Shown here in pieces: positions 34,141 through 42,770 of a DNA stretch of 64,000 nucleotides. The first letter of the stretch is position 1, and every line of letters starts with the position of its first letter. This DNA comes from COE1 sp910588595 (lineage in GTDB: Bacteria; Bacillota; Clostridia; Lachnospirales; Lachnospiraceae): assembly GCA_948957135.1 (NCBI GenBank), contig CARDBT010000001.1, positions 62,001-126,000 of the forward strand, in the 5' to 3' direction. The position numbers and the translations under genes are program-made. Under the pieces are notes generated by a model that was not told the DNA's origin, did no database searches, and saw nothing but the letters and a program-made list of their open reading frames with translations.

Positions 34141-36291
34141 TCAATCCTGCATCAGTCCGCTCACATCAAGTATCAGGGCAATACTGCCGTCACCGAGCTG
34201 TGTACAACCCGATATTCCATGAACTTTCTTCACATATGGCGGTATTGGCTTGACAACGATCTCCTGGGTTCCGATCAGCTCGTCAATCAATACGCAAAGC
34301 GTGTTCCCTTCGTACTCAAGCAGGAGCATGACACCGTCCTCCACATCAGTCACTGCATCCTCCAGATCATACTTCTGGCTCAGTCTGAGGATCGGATAAC
34401 ATTCGCCGCGGATCATGACGTACTCCTCACCGTTTGGCTCATGGATCAACTGATCATCCGTCACACGGATAAACTGCTTGATCGCACCGGTTTCCATCAC
34501 GAACTTCATATTGCCATTTCTCATGACAATACCGTCTATGATCGCCATCGTCAGAGGAATCTTCATCGTCATCGTAGTGCCTTCGCCCTCGACCGAGTCA
34601 ATATCAAGCACGCCGCCGATCTTCTGGATATTTTTCACCACAACGTCCATACCTACGCCGCGCCCGGAAAACTCAGTAACTTTTTCCTTTGTCGAAAATC
34701 CAGGGAACGTGATAAACTGAAAGATCTCTTTGTCTGTGTAATCACTCTCCACACGGTTGTCCGGCAGGATGCCATTCTCCCATGCTTTCTTATAAAGCTT
34801 GTTTCTGTTGAGTCCCTTACCGTTATCCCTCACAGTGATCCAAACCTTGCCTCCCTCGTTCTTTGCCTCGAGTGTGACTTTTGCAGGTTCTCGCTTCCCT
34901 GCTGCCTCTCTCTCTTCCGGCATCTCAACACCGTGGTCAACCGAATTTCTGACAAGATGCATCAGTGGATCAGATATATTTTCTATGATATTTTTATCTA
35001 CTTCTGTCGTGTCGCCTATCATCTCAAACTCGATATTCTTCCCGAGCTTTCTCGACATATCAAATACAGTCCTGTTCATCTTCTGGAATGTATTCGTAAG
35101 CGGCATCATACGCATCGACATAATGAGCTCCTGCATCTCTGTCGTGATCTTCGACAGCTGTGACGCAGCTTTCTGGAAGTTCGTCAGATCGAGATTTGGC
35201 ACCTGCAGATCCGGGTTCTGCAATACTACAGACTCTGCGATCACCATCTCGCCCATCAGGTCCATCAGCATATTCATCTTATCGATGTTTACACTCATAA
35301 ATGCCTGCTTTACTTCTTTTTTCTTTTTCTTGGTGATCTGCTTGGCTTTGCCGGCCTCCTTCTGGATGACATAGTCGCCCGGCTGCGGCTCTACTTCCGC
35401 CTCTTTTTTCTTCTGTTGCTCTGGCACCGCTGCCGGAGCCGCACTGGTCTCCTCCTGTATGGGCTCACCCGAGAATCCGTGCTCAAACTCCGCATTGGAA
35501 CACTCAAGGATATCGATACTGCTTATTTCAGAAGTCGTATCGAGCAGTTCATGGAGCTTATCCTCCGTAAAATCTCCCCTGACAAGCATCTTGAAACCTT
35601 CTGCCAGGATCAGATCCGATGAGTTTTCATCCGTAAGAATATCCTCCGGTGAGTAGTGCACATCCTCGGTAAATTCCTTCAGTGCATACGTAGCGGAATA
35701 TGCGCGCAGATTGCTCATCTGCGTATCCTCATGATATGTAATCTTGATGCGGAAACATTTCGCATCGCCCGAAGCCTGCGGCGCGATGTAGAACTGGTTC
35801 GGCCCCAGGTCCATACTTGACGAAGCCGCTGCGGGAGCCGCCTCACTCTTGGGCTCTTCGGTTCCGTTGGAAGAGTCGATCACACCTTTTAGCTTCACAA
35901 GGAATTTTTCCATCAGGTCGATCAACTGGGAATTGTCACCGTCAGGATCATTTCCGTCCTTGATCTTCTCCATCTCTCCATTGATAAAATCCAACACCTG
36001 AAAAACGATCTCCGTGAGCTCCATATGCGGTTCTTCGATACCAATGTTCTCGCGCAGATAGTAGAATATGTCCTCTAATTTATGGGACACTTTCATAATA
36101 TTGTCGTACATCATAACACCCGAAGAACCTTTGATCGTGTGCATGATCCGAAAGATCTCATTGATACTGTTCTCATCAAACGCATCATCATCTTTCGTTT
36201 CCAGTACAATCTCCTGCAGATTTTCTAAAAGCTGGCCATTCTCATAAATATATATGTCCACCATTCCGTCTAAATTGAATTCCTCAGCCAT
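34141..36291 (-). CDS. cheA: Chemotaxis histidine kinase CheA
   Basis: The 716-residue product has all five CheA domains. P1 is an HPt with phospho-His in MHTIKGSSGVM (about residue 45). P2 (about 170-260) contains KCFRIKITYHED. P3 is the dimerisation helical pair (MLMDLMGEMVIAES). P4 is the ATPase with N box HLVRNSVDHGVE, G1 RDNGKGL and GRGVGMDVV. P5 is a CheW-like domain to the C-terminus. The start at 36291 follows AGGGG. It stands apart from flagellar genes here; cheV lies six genes downstream on the same strand. Confidence 0.95.
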   Translation of the reverse strand: MAEEFNLDGMVDIYIYENGQLLENLQEIVLETKDDDAFDENSINEIFRIMHTIKGSSGVMMYDNIMKVSHKLEDIFYYLRENIGIEEPHMELTEIVFQVLDFINGEMEKIKDGNDPDGDNSQLIDLMEKFLVKLKGVIDSSNGTEEPKSEAAPAAASSSMDLGPNQFYIAPQASGDAKCFRIKITYHEDTQMSNLRAYSATYALKEFTEDVHYSPEDILTDENSSDLILAEGFKMLVRGDFTEDKLHELLDTTSEISSIDILECSNAEFEHGFSGEPIQEETSAAPAAVPEQQKKKEAEVEPQPGDYVIQKEAGKAKQITKKKKKEVKQAFMSVNIDKMNMLMDLMGEMVIAESVVLQNPDLQVPNLDLTNFQKAASQLSKITTEMQELIMSMRMMPLTNTFQKMNRTVFDMSRKLGKNIEFEMIGDTTEVDKNIIENISDPLMHLVRNSVDHGVEMPEEREAAGKREPAKVTLEAKNEGGKVWITVRDNGKGLNRNKLYKKAWENGILPDNRVESDYTDKEIFQFITFPGFSTKEKVTEFSGRGVGMDVVVKNIQKIGGVLDIDSVEGEGTTMTMKIPLTMAIIDGIVMRNGNMKFVMETGAIKQFIRVTDDQLIHEPNGEEYVMIRGECYPILRLSQKYDLEDAVTDVEDGVMLLLEYEGNTLCVLIDELIGTQEIVVKPIPPYVKKVHGISGCTQLGDGSIALILDVSGLMQD

Positions 36292-36430
36292 GTAGGGCAC
36301 CCCTTCCATATCAACATTAATCTTACGTTATTTCGCATTGTGTTTCCCTTTGACACAATACAGCTATTTATAATTTTATATCCATTTTGTACAATAGTCA
36401 ATGTTTTCTGATAATTTTATTCCATCAGTT

Positions 36431-36625
36431 CTATCCATTTTTTTCTATAGGGTGGATTCCAGTCCATAAAATCAGCATCTGCGGACTCTGAACCACACTG
36501 CTGCCAAACATTAAAAATTCTAGATCTGCCCCATCAATCTCGACACTGCCGCATTTTAGACATCTGCCTTCCGCATAGTCGAGTGTGCCGCATTTCCTGC
36601 AAAAAAATATTTTTCGATGATCCAT
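36431..36625 (-). CDS. Small zinc-ribbon protein
   Basis: The 64-residue product has two CxxC knuckles, FFCRKCGT and GRCLKCGS, spaced as in a zinc ribbon. The rest has no known motif. The ribosome site is poor: AGGAG is about 17 nt upstream and AGGG only 3 nt. The coding assignment rests on the metal-binding pattern. It may bind nucleic acid or protein. It is transcribed towards cheA. Confidence 0.5.
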   Translation of the reverse strand: MDHRKIFFCRKCGTLDYAEGRCLKCGSVEIDGADLEFLMFGSSVVQSPQMLILWTGIHPIEKNG

Positions 36626-36822
36626 ATGCCCTGTTTCTGACTCCTTATATACACCGTATAATATATTGTTAATATTTTTGTGATTTCTTTGTAATCATTA
36701 TGAAATATTCTCACAGTATTTATTACATTTTGCTCTTTCTCCAAACAAAAATGAAATATTTTTTTAAAATAGTATTGAATAAATTACCATCTGCATTTAT
36801 AATAATGGAAGAATTGTTAAGG

Positions 36823-36985
36823 CTTAGGAACTGTTAAGAAATTGCTCATGACAATTACTTGTCTAAATGTCCATCTGCGGCATCAGAAAATCTTGACATA
36901 GCCCGCTATGCCTGCGATTTTCTTCTTTGCAGCTGAACATTTATACGGCGTACTTGTCACAAGTAATTTCTGAACAGTTCCTTAG
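36823..36985. repeat. Long palindromic element, copy 3 (about 163 bp)
   Basis: The left end (CTTAGGAACTGTTAAGAAATT) and the right end read inward (CTAAGGAACTGTTCAGAAATT) match, and pairing continues to the centre ATAGCCCGCTAT. The centre is the reverse complement of the TAGCGGGCTA core of copy 1, and both copies end in TAAGGAACTGT. It occupies most of the gap 36626-37070, upstream of the SGNH hydrolase gene. No reading frame is convincing in it. Confidence 0.85.
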
Positions 36986-37070
36986 TTTTTGCTTACTGAT
37001 GAAAAGAAAAGGCAACTATCAATCAGGGCTGCTTACTGCTATATGTTTTAATGAAAGGAGCTATTAAGCC

Positions 37071-37958
37071 ATGAAAAAATACACCAATTCAGTGATCGTG
37101 CTTTTTATCTGTATGTTGATCCTAACCCCATCAACAGTATATGCTCAGGAGATGGCATATATGCCCTCATTCTCCATCATTCAGCCGATCACAGGCGCGG
37201 CACTGCCAAACGAGAATCTCTCGGAGAGCCTTGCAACACGGTTAAATCTCTATCTTGTAGACAGCTATACGAACGGAAGCATCGATGATCAGGAGTTCAG
37301 CGAGATCGTGTCAAGCGGTATGATCTCCGAAAATGCGTTCTTTGCAAACTCTGTGTTTGTGGGGGACTCGCTCACCGTCGGCTTCAAGGATTACTGCCGC
37401 ACTCACAGCGATTCCATCGCTTCCGATTCCACTTACTTTCTGGCAAGGGTAAGTTGTTCTGCCAAGGCTGCCATATCAAAAAATGCCCTCACTGCCCACT
37501 CTAGGATCATGCCGATCTACAACGGTCAGGTCCAGTACATTGAGGACTCTGTGTCACAACTCCCAAATGTATCAAAGATGTTTATCTGCTATGGCATGAA
37601 TGATCTGACCAGCAGTACACCGGAACAGTTCGTATCCGATCTTGAGACCCTCATCAAAAGGATCACCGCCAAGACTCCAGGTCTGCAGGTCTACGTGATC
37701 TCGATCCCCTGTGTCATGGCTGATGTCAATAACGGCGGACTGAACAACGCAAACATCCAATCCGCAAATATTCTTTTGCAGAACACCTGTGCACAGTACG
37801 GCTGGGGCTTTATCAATATCACTGAACATCTCATGGGAACAGACAATGCGATCCGACCGGAGTTCAGTGCAGATCAGTACGTTCACGAGAACAGCAAGGC
37901 GTACAAGATCTGGAACAATGTTCTGAAAGACTACGCCTTTATGGAAATCACAAAATAG
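37071..37958 (+). CDS. Secreted SGNH/GDSL-family hydrolase
   Basis: The 295-residue product starts with a signal peptide (NSVIVLFICMLILTPSTVYA). The catalytic Ser is in FVGDSLTVGF (block I, about residue 97), Gly and Asn are in YGMNDLT (block III), and the Asp-His pair is in ADQYVHENSKAY (block V). These are the features of SGNH esterases or acetylhydrolases, often acting on cell-wall or carbohydrate acetyl groups. AAAGGAG lies 12 nt upstream. It is the only plus-strand gene before the mobile element, and an inverted-repeat arm of that element begins 17 nt after its stop. Confidence 0.9.
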   Translation: MKKYTNSVIVLFICMLILTPSTVYAQEMAYMPSFSIIQPITGAALPNENLSESLATRLNLYLVDSYTNGSIDDQEFSEIVSSGMISENAFFANSVFVGDSLTVGFKDYCRTHSDSIASDSTYFLARVSCSAKAAISKNALTAHSRIMPIYNGQVQYIEDSVSQLPNVSKMFICYGMNDLTSSTPEQFVSDLETLIKRITAKTPGLQVYVISIPCVMADVNNGGLNNANIQSANILLQNTCAQYGWGFINITEHLMGTDNAIRPEFSADQYVHENSKAYKIWNNVLKDYAFMEITK

Positions 37959-37975
37959 GATCTAAAAATAGGATC

Positions 37976-38039
37976 TATGAGAAATAAAAAACAGCTCAAT
38001 TCAGTGGTATTCCGTAAGGATGTTTTTTCTTCAAAGACT
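37976..38039 (+). repeat. Left arm of a 64-bp imperfect inverted repeat flanking the mobile element
   Basis: TATGAGAAATAAAAAACAGC at the outer end and TAAGGATGTT...TTCAAAGACT at the inner end recur in reverse orientation at 50355-50415. They may mark the ends or target of the integrated element. Translated, both arms begin MRNK(K/E)QL, a possible remnant coding segment. Confidence 0.75.
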
Positions 38040-38068
38040 AAAATATAATGATGTGATTATGTAGACAG

Positions 38069-38092
38069 TGTAGCCTTGGGGCTACGCTGTTT
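38069..38092. terminator. Hairpin terminator at the end of the recombinase gene
   Basis: CAGTGTAGCC pairs with GGCTACGCTG around TTGG, followed by TTTTGATTTT on the plus strand. It overlaps the last codons of the recombinase gene and can stop transcription coming from the SGNH gene into the element. Confidence 0.7.
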
Positions 38093-39758
38093 TGATTTTC
38101 TGATTGGCTGTCCTGTCCTGCATATGCTCTTGGAACAGTTCTTCCATTTCTTCTGGTGATGGTTCTCGGACAATGCCCACGCCATTATAATATATTTTTA
38201 AATTCTGGTGGCGTTTGCCGTCAATATATTCTGGCTTGGACACAACAATCTTTTCAATAAATTCGTGTACGATTTCTGGCGTTAATTCTGTAAGCTGCGT
38301 GACGCATTTTACCCTGTCGATAAACCGCTGAAGGCTGTCGCTTTTGTCTGTTTCTGTTTCAAGGTACTGCTCCATGTTGGGAATGGCGGATTTTATCTGC
38401 CGCTGTTCTTCCTCAAACGCCATCGACATGGTGGCGAACCGTTCATCAGAAATCTTCCCATTGACATTATCCTCATAGATTTTCTGGATAAGGCGGTCAA
38501 TCTCAACTGCGCGTTTTTTTGCTTTTGAAAGCTCCTTCCGCTTTTGGGCAAGTTCCTTTTTCATCTCATCTCCGAAAGCTGCCATTTGTTTTCTGGCAAA
38601 ATCTTTTTCAAAACTCTGCACATACCAGAATACCCGCTGCATACTTTCCAATACAATCTCCGCCACGACTTTTTCACGGATATAGTGGGCAGAACACACA
38701 TCTGAGTTCCTGCGGTAACTGGAACAGAAGAAATAGGCGTGTTCCAGTTTATAGTTGTTTTTTGCGCTGTAATACAGCTTTTCCCCACAGTCTGCACAGT
38801 AAAGCAGACCAGAAAACATACTGACAATCCCACTCCTTGTCGGTCTGCGGCGGTGTTCCCGAAGCTCCTGCACAAGCAGGAAGGTTTCTTCGTCAATAAT
38901 GGCAGGGTGGGTGTCCTTAAATATCTGCCATTCCTCCTGCGGGCGTTCCAGACGTTTCTTATGCTTGAAGGATTTTCTGGCTGTGCGGAAATTGACAGTG
39001 TCCCCGATATATTCCTGCCGTGAGAGGATGTTCCCCACGCTGTCGGCTGACCAGTGGTACGGTATGGCGGGCGGTCTGCGGTATGCTTTCCCAATGCTGT
39101 TCCAGTATTCCGTAGGGGTCATCACTTTGTCTGCCTTCAGCTTTTTTGCTATCTGCGCTGGTCCAAGCCCCGCTATGCACATGTCAAAAATCCGCCGCAC
39201 AATCTCAGCCGCAGGCTCGTCAATAAGCCATTCTGTGGGATTGTCTGGATTTTTTCTGTATCCGAAAGGCAGGTTGAATGTTAAAGGCTTGCCTGACATT
39301 CCCCTGTTTCGGAACACGTTCCGCACTTTCTGGCTCGTGTTCTTGGCGTGCCATTCATTGAATAAGTCCTGCATTGGGACAAGGTCGCTGATGCCTTTTG
39401 CTGTGTCGATATTGTCCATGATGGCAATATAACGCACGTCCAGACGCTCAAAATCTTCTTCCAGTAACTGCCCGACAACAAGGCGGTTGCGCCCAAGCCT
39501 TGAGTGGTCTTTGACGATAATCGTCCCGATTTTCCCCTGCTCGGCTAAGTCCATCATCTCCATAAAAGAGGGTCTTGTGAACGTAACTCCCGAAAATCCG
39601 TCGTCTATAAAGAAGCGGGGATTGCGAAATCCATTCTCTTTTGCATATTTTTCCAGTATGGACTGCTGGTTTTTGATGCTGCCCGAAAGCCCGTCCTGCT
39701 CATCGTCACGGCTTAAACGACAGTATAAAGCTGTTATTTTTTCTGGCTGATTGCTCAT
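38082..39758 (-). CDS. Large serine recombinase (TnpX/TndX type)
   Basis: This enzyme excises and integrates the element by serine-recombinase chemistry. The 558-residue product has the resolvase catalytic domain at residues about 8-160: the nucleophile Ser is in LYCRLSRDDE, and VKDHSRLGRNR supplies active-site Arg. The recombinase domain follows (PFGYRKNP, RRIFDMC), then a zinc ribbon (CADCGEKLYY and YFFCSSYRRNSDVC), a coiled coil and a C-terminal DUF4368-like tail. An AAAGGAG site precedes the ATG. It lies at the left end of the element, reading outward. Confidence 0.93.
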   Translation of the reverse strand: MSNQPEKITALYCRLSRDDEQDGLSGSIKNQQSILEKYAKENGFRNPRFFIDDGFSGVTFTRPSFMEMMDLAEQGKIGTIIVKDHSRLGRNRLVVGQLLEEDFERLDVRYIAIMDNIDTAKGISDLVPMQDLFNEWHAKNTSQKVRNVFRNRGMSGKPLTFNLPFGYRKNPDNPTEWLIDEPAAEIVRRIFDMCIAGLGPAQIAKKLKADKVMTPTEYWNSIGKAYRRPPAIPYHWSADSVGNILSRQEYIGDTVNFRTARKSFKHKKRLERPQEEWQIFKDTHPAIIDEETFLLVQELREHRRRPTRSGIVSMFSGLLYCADCGEKLYYSAKNNYKLEHAYFFCSSYRRNSDVCSAHYIREKVVAEIVLESMQRVFWYVQSFEKDFARKQMAAFGDEMKKELAQKRKELSKAKKRAVEIDRLIQKIYEDNVNGKISDERFATMSMAFEEEQRQIKSAIPNMEQYLETETDKSDSLQRFIDRVKCVTQLTELTPEIVHEFIEKIVVSKPEYIDGKRHQNLKIYYNGVGIVREPSPEEMEELFQEHMQDRTANQKIKTA

Positions 39759-39862
39759 AGTTCTCCTTTCCGCAGCCAGACATGATATGAATTGTAGGTG
39801 TCATTATCATACCATATCTGGCAGAATACTTCAACGCTTTAAAGCCTTAATTCAAATGCCGT

Positions 39863-40126
39863 TTATAGTTTTAGGAGAATGCGTTCGGTTTTTTCCTGAA
39901 TGCTCTCAGAAGCGGCAGCATTAAAATGGGCATTAACTGTATAAACCGTGCCGCCTATCTCTTTCTGGAAATTGACAGGATGGGGATATTGCGACCTGCG
40001 GAACCATGCCAGCCGTTCTTCTTTTGTCATGGATGCAAGACAGTCCGTAATCTCATCAATCATCTGACGGATGGCAGTTTCTTCTGAAAATTCTTCTTTT
40101 TCTGTGCCGCCAAAAGGTTCATTCAT
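39863..40126 (-). CDS. TnpW-like transposon-encoded small protein
   Basis: The 87-residue product ends with IGGTVYTVNAHFNAAASESIQEKTERILLKL. This G.T.Y.V...F.....E....K..RLI pattern is that of TnpW proteins of Tn4451-like elements. The function of TnpW is unknown. The start overlaps the relaxase stop by 4 bp, so it is translated after the relaxase. The residues before the motif are acidic and helical. Confidence 0.75.
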   Translation of the reverse strand: MNEPFGGTEKEEFSEETAIRQMIDEITDCLASMTKEERLAWFRRSQYPHPVNFQKEIGGTVYTVNAHFNAAASESIQEKTERILLKL

Positions 40127-41442
40127 CGAAATAATTCCTCCCTCCTGCGGTCTGCCCTGCCTGCTCTGACGTTTGTATTTGACCGCTGGTTTTCAATCGC
40201 ATCGTGGATTTGGTCTAAGCAGTTGTCGATATAGGCAGAGCGTTTTTCAATCTCGTTTGTATATTTCAGCCGCTTTCTAAGCTCCGTTATCCTCTCTGTC
40301 ACGTCCTGTTTTTCGGCTCGGAGTGTTTCTTTTTCGGCTGGTAAAGCACGGCGTACCTTGTTCCGCAAGTGCTGGCGGTAGTCGATAAGTTTATTCATTT
40401 CGGTCTGGTTTTTCTCCCTGTCGGCGTGTAAGTCGGAGAGGGTGGAGATGTTATGCTTTGACATATACCGTACCTGTGCGGTAATCTCGTCCAGTTTCCG
40501 AAGCTCCTCTTTCATCAGCGGGCTTGTCGGCTTGTAGTCCGTGCCTTTGGGGAATATCCCCAACTGATAGCACCAGTAGTAATACAACGCTAAAATCCCC
40601 GTGGTTTTCTGATGCGGTTTCCATGCGTTTTTGTACTGCTCTGGCATATGCGGGGAGTAGGAAATCCTTGCTTTGTAGTTTCCATATCGGGAAGCCCCGC
40701 CTAAACATGACCGTATGAAATCTGGTGTCAACCGCTCGTCAAGCGTGTCTAACCTTGTGAAATGCCTGTACTGCGGCAGCTTCATTTTCCAATGGCTGCC
40801 CGAAAAATCAACCTCATATCCCTTGTCGGTAAGATATTTCATCATGTGCTGTAAATCCCTGCTCCCGTTGATTGCCTCCCTTAAATCCTCCCGATAGACG
40901 TTGTAGCTTGTCGGCTTTCCGCTTTTTTCGTCCAGATAAAGCGGTCTTGACGGGGCTTTCTTGGGGTTTTCAATCACCGATAAACCGTACTCTCGGCATA
41001 AGCGGTCGGACACCTCCCTCAACCTTTTCTGCTCCGATTTTGAGTAATTGTATTTGCTCCCATCCAGATAAGAAACGGAGTTGAAACAGAAATGGTTATG
41101 CAGATGTCCTTTGTCAAGGTGTGTGGCAACGATTATCTGGTACTTGCCGCCCCACATTTCCATTGCCAGTTTCAATCCGATTTCATGGCATTGTTTGGGC
41201 GTTACCTCGTTTGGCTTGAAGCTTTGGTAGCCGTGCCATGCGATATACCCGCCTGTCTTTTGGTACTGTTTCTTTGTCAAAATCATTTGCTGTAAGGCGA
41301 CTTCTTTCAGACAGTTGATTGCAGAAATATACTCACCCTCATTTGTTTTTGACGGATTCTTCACATAGAAGAACACGTCAAAAAAGTCCTGCATATCTTG
41401 ATTCGGCACGGCCTTTTCTGGGTTTTCTATATAGTCAATCAC
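40123..41442 (-). CDS. Mobilization relaxase (MOBP-like)
   Basis: The relaxase nicks DNA at oriT and leads the strand into a recipient cell. The 439-residue product has the metal-binding motif HLDKGHLHNHFCFNSV (about residue 117), matching the HxxxHxHxxN-type motif III. GYIAWHGYQSFKPNEVTPKQ is the upstream motif. The C-terminal half is helical and coiled (about 330-420). The start is GTG with AGGGAG upstream. The catalytic Tyr was not assigned. The MobC-like gene lies just upstream. Confidence 0.93.
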   Translation of the reverse strand: MIDYIENPEKAVPNQDMQDFFDVFFYVKNPSKTNEGEYISAINCLKEVALQQMILTKKQYQKTGGYIAWHGYQSFKPNEVTPKQCHEIGLKLAMEMWGGKYQIIVATHLDKGHLHNHFCFNSVSYLDGSKYNYSKSEQKRLREVSDRLCREYGLSVIENPKKAPSRPLYLDEKSGKPTSYNVYREDLREAINGSRDLQHMMKYLTDKGYEVDFSGSHWKMKLPQYRHFTRLDTLDERLTPDFIRSCLGGASRYGNYKARISYSPHMPEQYKNAWKPHQKTTGILALYYYWCYQLGIFPKGTDYKPTSPLMKEELRKLDEITAQVRYMSKHNISTLSDLHADREKNQTEMNKLIDYRQHLRNKVRRALPAEKETLRAEKQDVTERITELRKRLKYTNEIEKRSAYIDNCLDQIHDAIENQRSNTNVRAGRADRRREELFR

Positions 41443-41488
41443 GTCTTTTATGCTCCCTTTAACATGCCATAGGCTCGTTACTGCTATA

Positions 41489-41845
41489 TCAGACCGCCCC
41501 CTGTTCCGTCAATTCTTCTATGCTGAACCGTTGTGGGAGAGTGGATTTCTGTTGCAATTCTAAGATAAAATCCTCAATCTCCTTACAGATTTCAGCGGCG
41601 GTTGGATAGTAAGGAACACACTTTTTGAAAGCGTCATGCACCTCATAGAGCTTGTTTAACAGCTCCCAAAACTCGGTTTTAGGCTGTGGCTGCGGGGCGT
41701 TTCCCTTGCATAACTGGCGCATAAATTCTGCTGCGGACAGACCGCAAGCGGCGGCGCACTGCTTTAATTTTTCATGTTCTTCCTCGTTCAATCGGACGGT
41801 AATCGGGACATTCCGCACGTCCTTTTCTGATTTTTCTCTGCTCAT
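41489..41845 (-). CDS. MobC-like relaxosome protein
   Basis: The 118-residue product has the ribbon-helix-helix pattern (ITVRLNEEEHEKLKQCAAACGLSAAEFMRQL) of small mobilization accessory proteins that bind oriT and help the relaxase. A helical tail follows. The ATG at 41843-41845 is chosen because GGAGG and GAGG lie upstream; the longer frame to 41968 has no support. It directly precedes the relaxase gene, and the hairpin-rich region upstream is the likely oriT. Confidence 0.85.
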   Translation of the reverse strand: MSREKSEKDVRNVPITVRLNEEEHEKLKQCAAACGLSAAEFMRQLCKGNAPQPQPKTEFWELLNKLYEVHDAFKKCVPYYPTAAEICKEIEDFILELQQKSTLPQRFSIEELTEQGAV

Positions 41846-41888
41846 TTTCCTCAATCCTCCAGTCTTAATTTTCTTTCTTCGGGGTAAA

Positions 41889-42032
41889 CAGGGGCTGTCC
41901 CCTGGGTGAAGTCCACACGCCTTTAGGCTGTGGATTGGATTGTGCGCGAGTAGCGATGAGAATGCCATGCTTGCATGAGCATTCGAGGAGCACTGCGGTC
42001 ATAGCGGGAAATGCAGGGCATTTTCCGCTATG
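41889..42032. other. Candidate oriT: cluster of hairpins upstream of mobC
   Basis: Four stems lie in 144 bp. They are CAGGGG/CCCCTG (41889-41904), CCACA-GCCT/AGGC-TGTGG (41913-41933), AATG-CATGC/GCATG-CATT (41961-41983) and CATAGCGG-AAATGC/GCATTT-CCGCTATG (42000-42032). Such clusters next to mobC are typical transfer origins. The rest of 42033-42473 is non-coding and contains no clear gene. The nic site was not found. Confidence 0.5.
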
Positions 42033-42465
42033 GCTGACACAATCCGATGCTCGCTATCTCTGTGGACAACGCCGCAGAGCATTTTTCCTATGCAGCGGCA
42101 TTCTTAATGCCTGTCTTACCTTCCGAAAAGAAAATCCTATGTCCTTTCCACCTCCGTTCTGGATTTGATTTCTCTTGACTTTTGGATAAACGAAAAAGCC
42201 GCCACACTGCACCACGAGCGACAGGAGAGATTTCTCCTGCTCGGATTCGCAATGCTATGTAACGGCTTTGAAATTCAAAAGCATGCTGCCATACGCCAGC
42301 CGAAAAGGGCGGCTTACGTTCGGCAGCGGTCAGCCTTGTTCGTTGGCTGACATTCCATTCTTCAATCTATGTTCTTATTTAATTTTCAATCTTCCAATTC
42401 CCTCATGGGTATTTCAGAATACCATAGTGGCTATACCCATGTCAAGATTTTGGGCAAATTTTTTA

Positions 42466-42473
42466 GTATTCCC
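42466..42473 (+). repeat. Left copy of 8-bp target duplication GTATTCCC
   Basis: GTATTCCC directly precedes the left terminal repeat and is repeated exactly after the right terminal repeat at 46347-46354. Confidence 0.85.
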
Positions 42474-42615
42474 GTAACAGTTCAGCCTTCACATAGTCAA
42501 AAGGTGCCATGAAACGGAAGTCCATAGACGCGCTGAAGAAATTATTTATGGGTACACCGGCTATATTTTAGCCGGTGTAATACCAGTTAGTCCAGCCGGT
42601 AGGCTGAACTGTTAC
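42474..42615. repeat. Left MITE-like unit of the cassette (142 bp)
   Basis: GTAACAGTTCAGCCT at the left and AGGCTGAACTGTTAC at the right are perfect 15-bp inverted repeats. The unit also holds a hairpin ACACCGGC...GCCGGTGT. It looks like a complete non-autonomous element. Confidence 0.85.
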
Positions 42616-42644
42616 TTAAAAACGATAGAAAAATTAAAAAAGGA

Positions 42645-42673
42645 TTGACAAATGATTTTAAAGGGTGTATCAT
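42645..42673 (+). promoter_or_regulatory. Promoter of the amt-purF cargo
   Basis: TTGACA (42645-42650) and TATCAT (42668-42673) are separated by 17 bp. It lies inside the cassette, so the cargo carries its own promoter. Confidence 0.82.
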
Positions 42674-42682
42674 CCAACATGT

Positions 42683-42742
42683 AAAGGCAAGGGGGTCTTT
42701 TGCGGCGCAGGGAAAAGCGTCATGAAAGCCATCCTTGCCTTT
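42683..42742 (+). terminator. Attenuator-like terminator in the amt leader
   Basis: AAAGGCAAGG (42683-42692) is perfectly complementary to CCTTGCCTTT (42733-42742), which is followed by TTTATTTT. The structure lies between the promoter and amt, so the transcript must read through it. The loop of about 40 nt could hold an antiterminator. ANTAR- or riboswitch-type nitrogen control is possible but no specific motif was recognised. Confidence 0.6.
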
Positions 42743-42770
42743 TTATTTTCAAATTGGAAGGAGTGGGATT

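Noticed and set aside
34219..35163. A 314-codon plus-strand frame antisense to cheA
   Set aside because: It lies entirely opposite a well-supported cheA domain, has a His-rich composition typical of a shadow frame, and has no ribosome site or recognisable domain.
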